NCBI RefSeq assembly: GCF_020162115.1
Contig: NZ_CP083911.1
Coordinates: 2,829,501 to 2,893,500 of the forward strand
Length of the DNA stretch: 64,000 bases
DNA from: Tepidimonas taiwanensis
GTDB lineage: Bacteria > Pseudomonadota > Gammaproteobacteria > Burkholderiales > Burkholderiaceae_C
Direction of reading: 5' to 3'
Shown here: positions 61,687 to 64,000 of the stretch, piece by piece
Position numbering within the stretch: the first letter of the stretch is position 1
How the letters are laid out: every line of letters begins with the position of its first letter
Program-made: the position numbers and the translations under genes
Notes under the pieces: generated by a model
Seen by the model: only the letters and a program-made list of their open reading frames with translations
Database searches by the model: none
What the model was told of the DNA's origin: nothing

Positions 61687-62229
61687 TCACGGGCCAGTCG
61701 CCGGATAGCGGGCCACGATGGTGTAGCGGGGCGCGGGTTCCCCGGTCGAGCGTGCGAGGACATACTCCCGCACCGGCCACACGATGGGCGAGCCGCCGGC
61801 GGGGCACTGCGCCCCATCCGCTCGCCGTGCCAGGGTCACGTGGGGTCGCAGCGGCCACGTCTCGACCGGCAGGGCCAGCGCGCGCAGCGCGTGCGCCAGC
61901 CGCCGGTGCAGCGCGGCCAGCGGTGGCGCGGCGCGGGCGCTGGCCAGTACCGCCAGCCCGTGGGGCCAGCACGCGGGGCCTTCGAGCGTCCAGCGGAACG
62001 GGGTGAACGGGACTGCGAGCCCCGCCTGCAATGCCGGCAGTCGCGCCAGCGGCACGGCCCCCAGGAAGTGCAGCGTCACGTGCCAGTCGTCCGGCGCGTA
62101 CGGGCGCACCCCGGGCGGCCAGTGCCAGCGCGCGGCCGCCGCGGCGATCGCTTGCCGGGTCATGGCGTCGGGCCACAGGGCCAGGAAAAGGCGCGCCGTC
62201 GCGGGCGCATCGGCGGTTGCGGGTGTCAC
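61687..62229 (-). CDS. thpR: RNA 2',3'-cyclic phosphodiesterase (2H family)
   Basis: 180 residues, GTG start at 62229. Two HxT motifs (HVTLHF and HVTLAR) define the 2H fold; RLFLALWPD begins the domain. Opens 2',3'-cyclic phosphates, historically called RNA 2'-5' ligase. Divergent from the exonuclease gene 61 bases away. Confidence 0.85.
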   Translation of the reverse strand: MTPATADAPATARLFLALWPDAMTRQAIAAAAARWHWPPGVRPYAPDDWHVTLHFLGAVPLARLPALQAGLAVPFTPFRWTLEGPACWPHGLAVLASARAAPPLAALHRRLAHALRALALPVETWPLRPHVTLARRADGAQCPAGGSPIVWPVREYVLARSTGEPAPRYTIVARYPATGP

Positions 62230-62290
62230 GGCCCGGGCAATATACCCTGCTGGACACACACCCCGGCCGCGGTGGCTACACTGCGCGCCG

Positions 62291-63358
62291 ATGGCTGGCG
62301 AGCAGGCACTCGTGGAGGTGCGGCCCGAGGGGTTGTACTGCCCGGCGGGGGATTTCCACATCGACCCATGGCGGCCCGTGGCGCGCGCCGTGATCACCCA
62401 CGCGCACGCCGACCACGCGCGCCGGGGGCACGGGGCGTATCTCGCGCACGCGGCCGCCGCCGGCGTGTTGCGCGCGCGGCTGGGCGACGGCATCGCCCTG
62501 CAGACGGTGGGCTACGGCGAGCCGCTGACGGTGGGCGGCTTGCGCGTCTCGCTGCACCCCGCGGGGCATGTGCTGGGCTCGGCGCAGGTCCGGCTGGAGC
62601 ACCGCGGCGAGGTCTGGGTCGTCTCCGGCGACTACAAGCTCGAGGCCGACCCCACCTGCACGCCGTTCGAGCCGGTGCGCTGCCACACCTTCATCACCGA
62701 ATCGACCTTCGGCCTGCCCATCTACCGCTGGCCGCGGGCGGACGGGGTGTTGGCCGACATCGCCGCCTGGTGGCAGGCGAACGCCGCGGCGGGGCGGGCC
62801 AGCGTGCTCTATGCCTACGCGTTTGGCAAGGCGCAGCGGCTGCTGGCCGGGCTGCGCGGACGGGGCGTGGGGCCGATCATCGTGCACGGCGCGGTGCACA
62901 CGGTCAACGAGGCCTACCGCGCCGCCGGGGTGGCGTTGGCCGAGACGCGGCGCGTCGCCGATGGCCTCGCGGCCGCCGAGGCGCGGCGCGCGCTCGTGGT
63001 GGCACCGCCGTCGGCGCGCGGCACGCCGTGGCTGCGCCGCTTCGGTGCCCACGCCGACGCGATGGTCAGCGGCTGGATGCAGGTGCGCGGCGCACGCCGC
63101 CGCCGTGGTGTGGACCGCGGGTTCGTGCTGTCCGACCACGCCGACTGGCCGGGCCTGCTGCGGGCGGTGCGCGCCTGCGGGGCCTCGCGCGTGCTCGTCA
63201 CCCACGGGTACGTGCCGGAGCTGGTGCGTTACCTGGCCGAACAGGGCTGGCAGGCCGACGCGCTGCGGGCGCCGTACGGCGATGAAGCGGGCGATGAAGC
63301 GGGCGAGGAGGAAGGCGAAGCGGTGGTGGCCGACGGCCCCGCGGAGGGCGGGGCATGA
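62291..63358 (+). CDS. Ligase-associated DNA exonuclease (metallo-beta-lactamase/beta-CASP-like)
   Basis: 355 residues. Metal site THAHADHARRG, HPAGHVLGSAQ, SGDYK, FITESTFG, and LSDHADWPG with downstream VTHG. Matches the exonuclease regularly encoded with an ATP-dependent DNA ligase. An acidic tail (EAGDEAGEEEGEAV) closes it. Its stop overlaps the ligase start. Confidence 0.88.
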   Translation: MAGEQALVEVRPEGLYCPAGDFHIDPWRPVARAVITHAHADHARRGHGAYLAHAAAAGVLRARLGDGIALQTVGYGEPLTVGGLRVSLHPAGHVLGSAQVRLEHRGEVWVVSGDYKLEADPTCTPFEPVRCHTFITESTFGLPIYRWPRADGVLADIAAWWQANAAAGRASVLYAYAFGKAQRLLAGLRGRGVGPIIVHGAVHTVNEAYRAAGVALAETRRVADGLAAAEARRALVVAPPSARGTPWLRRFGAHADAMVSGWMQVRGARRRRGVDRGFVLSDHADWPGLLRAVRACGASRVLVTHGYVPELVRYLAEQGWQADALRAPYGDEAGDEAGEEEGEAVVADGPAEGGA

Positions 63359-64000
63359 GGGACTTCGCCGCGCTGTACCGCGCACTCGACGCCAGCACCG
63401 CCACCGGCGACAAGCGCGCTGCGCTGGAGGCGTATTTCCGCGCCGCGGACGCCGCCGACGCCGCCTGGGCGGTGTATCTGCTCGCCGGCGGCAAGCCGCG
63501 CCAGATCGTGCCCACGCGCTGGCTGCGGGCACAGGCGTGCGCGGCCGCCGGTGTGCCGGACTGGCTGTTCGAGGCCTGCTATGCGGCGGTGGGCGATCTG
63601 GCGGAAACCATCGCGCTGCTGCTACCGCCGCCCGCCGACCCACGGCCGCAGGGCCTCGCGGCGTGGATGGCGGCGGTGCTGGCGCTGCGGGGCCTGCCGG
63701 AGGACGCACGCGCGACGGCGCTGCACGCGCAGTGGCAGGCGCTGACGGTGGAGGAGCGGCTGCTGCACGGCAAGCTCATCACCGGCGGCTGGCGGGTGGG
63801 GGTGTCGCGCCAGCTGGTGACGCAGGCGCTGGCGGCGGTGGCCGCGTTGCCGGTGGCGCTGCTGGCGCAGCGGCTGATGGGCTACACGCGTGCCGATGCC
63901 CGGCCCGGTGCGGCGGATTACCGGGCGCTGCTGGCGCCCGCGCCGCGGGCCGCAGCCGTTTCCTTCTCAGCGACTGCGTCGGCGGATACAGGGGCGGATG
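63355..64000 (+). CDS. ATP-dependent DNA ligase, N-terminal part
   Basis: 215 codons before the window ends. The DNA_ligase_A_N domain is recognisable: FAALYRALDASTATGDKRAALEAYF, AWAVYLLAGGKPRQIVP, EERLLHGKLITGGWRVGVS and LMGYTR. The catalytic Lys lies beyond the edge. Coupled by ATGA to the exonuclease, as in known LigD/ligase-Lhr repair loci. Confidence 0.88.
   Translation, partial: MRDFAALYRALDASTATGDKRAALEAYFRAADAADAAWAVYLLAGGKPRQIVPTRWLRAQACAAAGVPDWLFEACYAAVGDLAETIALLLPPPADPRPQGLAAWMAAVLALRGLPEDARATALHAQWQALTVEERLLHGKLITGGWRVGVSRQLVTQALAAVAALPVALLAQRLMGYTRADARPGAADYRALLAPAPRAAAVSFSATASADTGAD

Overview
The window is GC-rich bacterial chromosome. The ribosomal-protein genes, the EIIA-HPr-EI phosphotransferase trio, cytochrome c', an AbiE cassette, cop genes and long Ala/Arg/Pro-rich proteins all suggest a betaproteobacterium of the order Burkholderiales (Comamonadaceae-like or a related thermophilic genus). 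That placement is inferred from gene content; no rRNA gene is present to test it.

Layout. (1) 1-1030: end of a probable sensor kinase, a receiver plus Fis-HTH regulator, and tRNA-Phe with its own promoter and terminator. (2) About 1.0-27.5 kb: an accessory island. It opens with a tightly overlapping four-gene cassette, AbiEi / AbiEii / GIY-YIG protein / PD-(D/E)XK protein (1332-3923), behind an inverted-repeat operator. Next are a convergent serine-recombinase module (3955-6450), an Xre-ImmA/PIN pair (6663-8231), a pile-up of nested insertion sequences (8.37-13.3 kb), an orphan MerR-type promoter driving a cation transporter, decayed fragments, and a copper-resistance locus (15.1-27.5 kb). 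The copper locus has a two-component system whose response-regulator gene is split by an insertion sequence, then a multicopper oxidase, CopB, a cupredoxin, a CopG-like protein, a DUF2933 protein, a copper P-type ATPase, another IS and CopK. (3) 28-31 kb: hydrolase, AraC regulator, exonuclease III. (4) 31.1-41.1 kb: the str and S10 ribosomal clusters (rpsL, rpsG, fusA, tuf, rpsJ, then rplC to rpsQ), ending at a strong terminator. A second promoter overlaps a perfect hairpin between rpsJ and rplC. (5) 41.1-64 kb: housekeeping and signalling genes. These include a peroxiredoxin, a cytochrome b/cytochrome c' pair, a phosphorelay of single-domain regulator, 1802-residue hybrid kinase and diguanylate cyclase, the incomplete PTS, three small toxin-antitoxin pairs, a glutamine synthetase-like enzyme, threonine dehydratase, an AIM24 protein, an RNA ligase/2',3'-cyclic phosphodiesterase-family protein, and a ligase-associated exonuclease followed by an ATP-dependent DNA ligase cut by the window end.

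How the parts work together. The copper genes form a periplasmic detoxification set: Cu(I) oxidation, outer-membrane and periplasmic binding, and export by the ATPase. Their dedicated sensor-regulator lies on the opposite strand, and its regulator is now broken by a cleanly inserted IS with a 6-bp target duplication. The most interesting unit is the AbiE-led four-gene cassette. AbiE is a known type IV toxin-antitoxin phage-defence system; here it is translationally coupled to two nuclease-like proteins and sits beside a site-specific recombinase. It could be a composite defence system.
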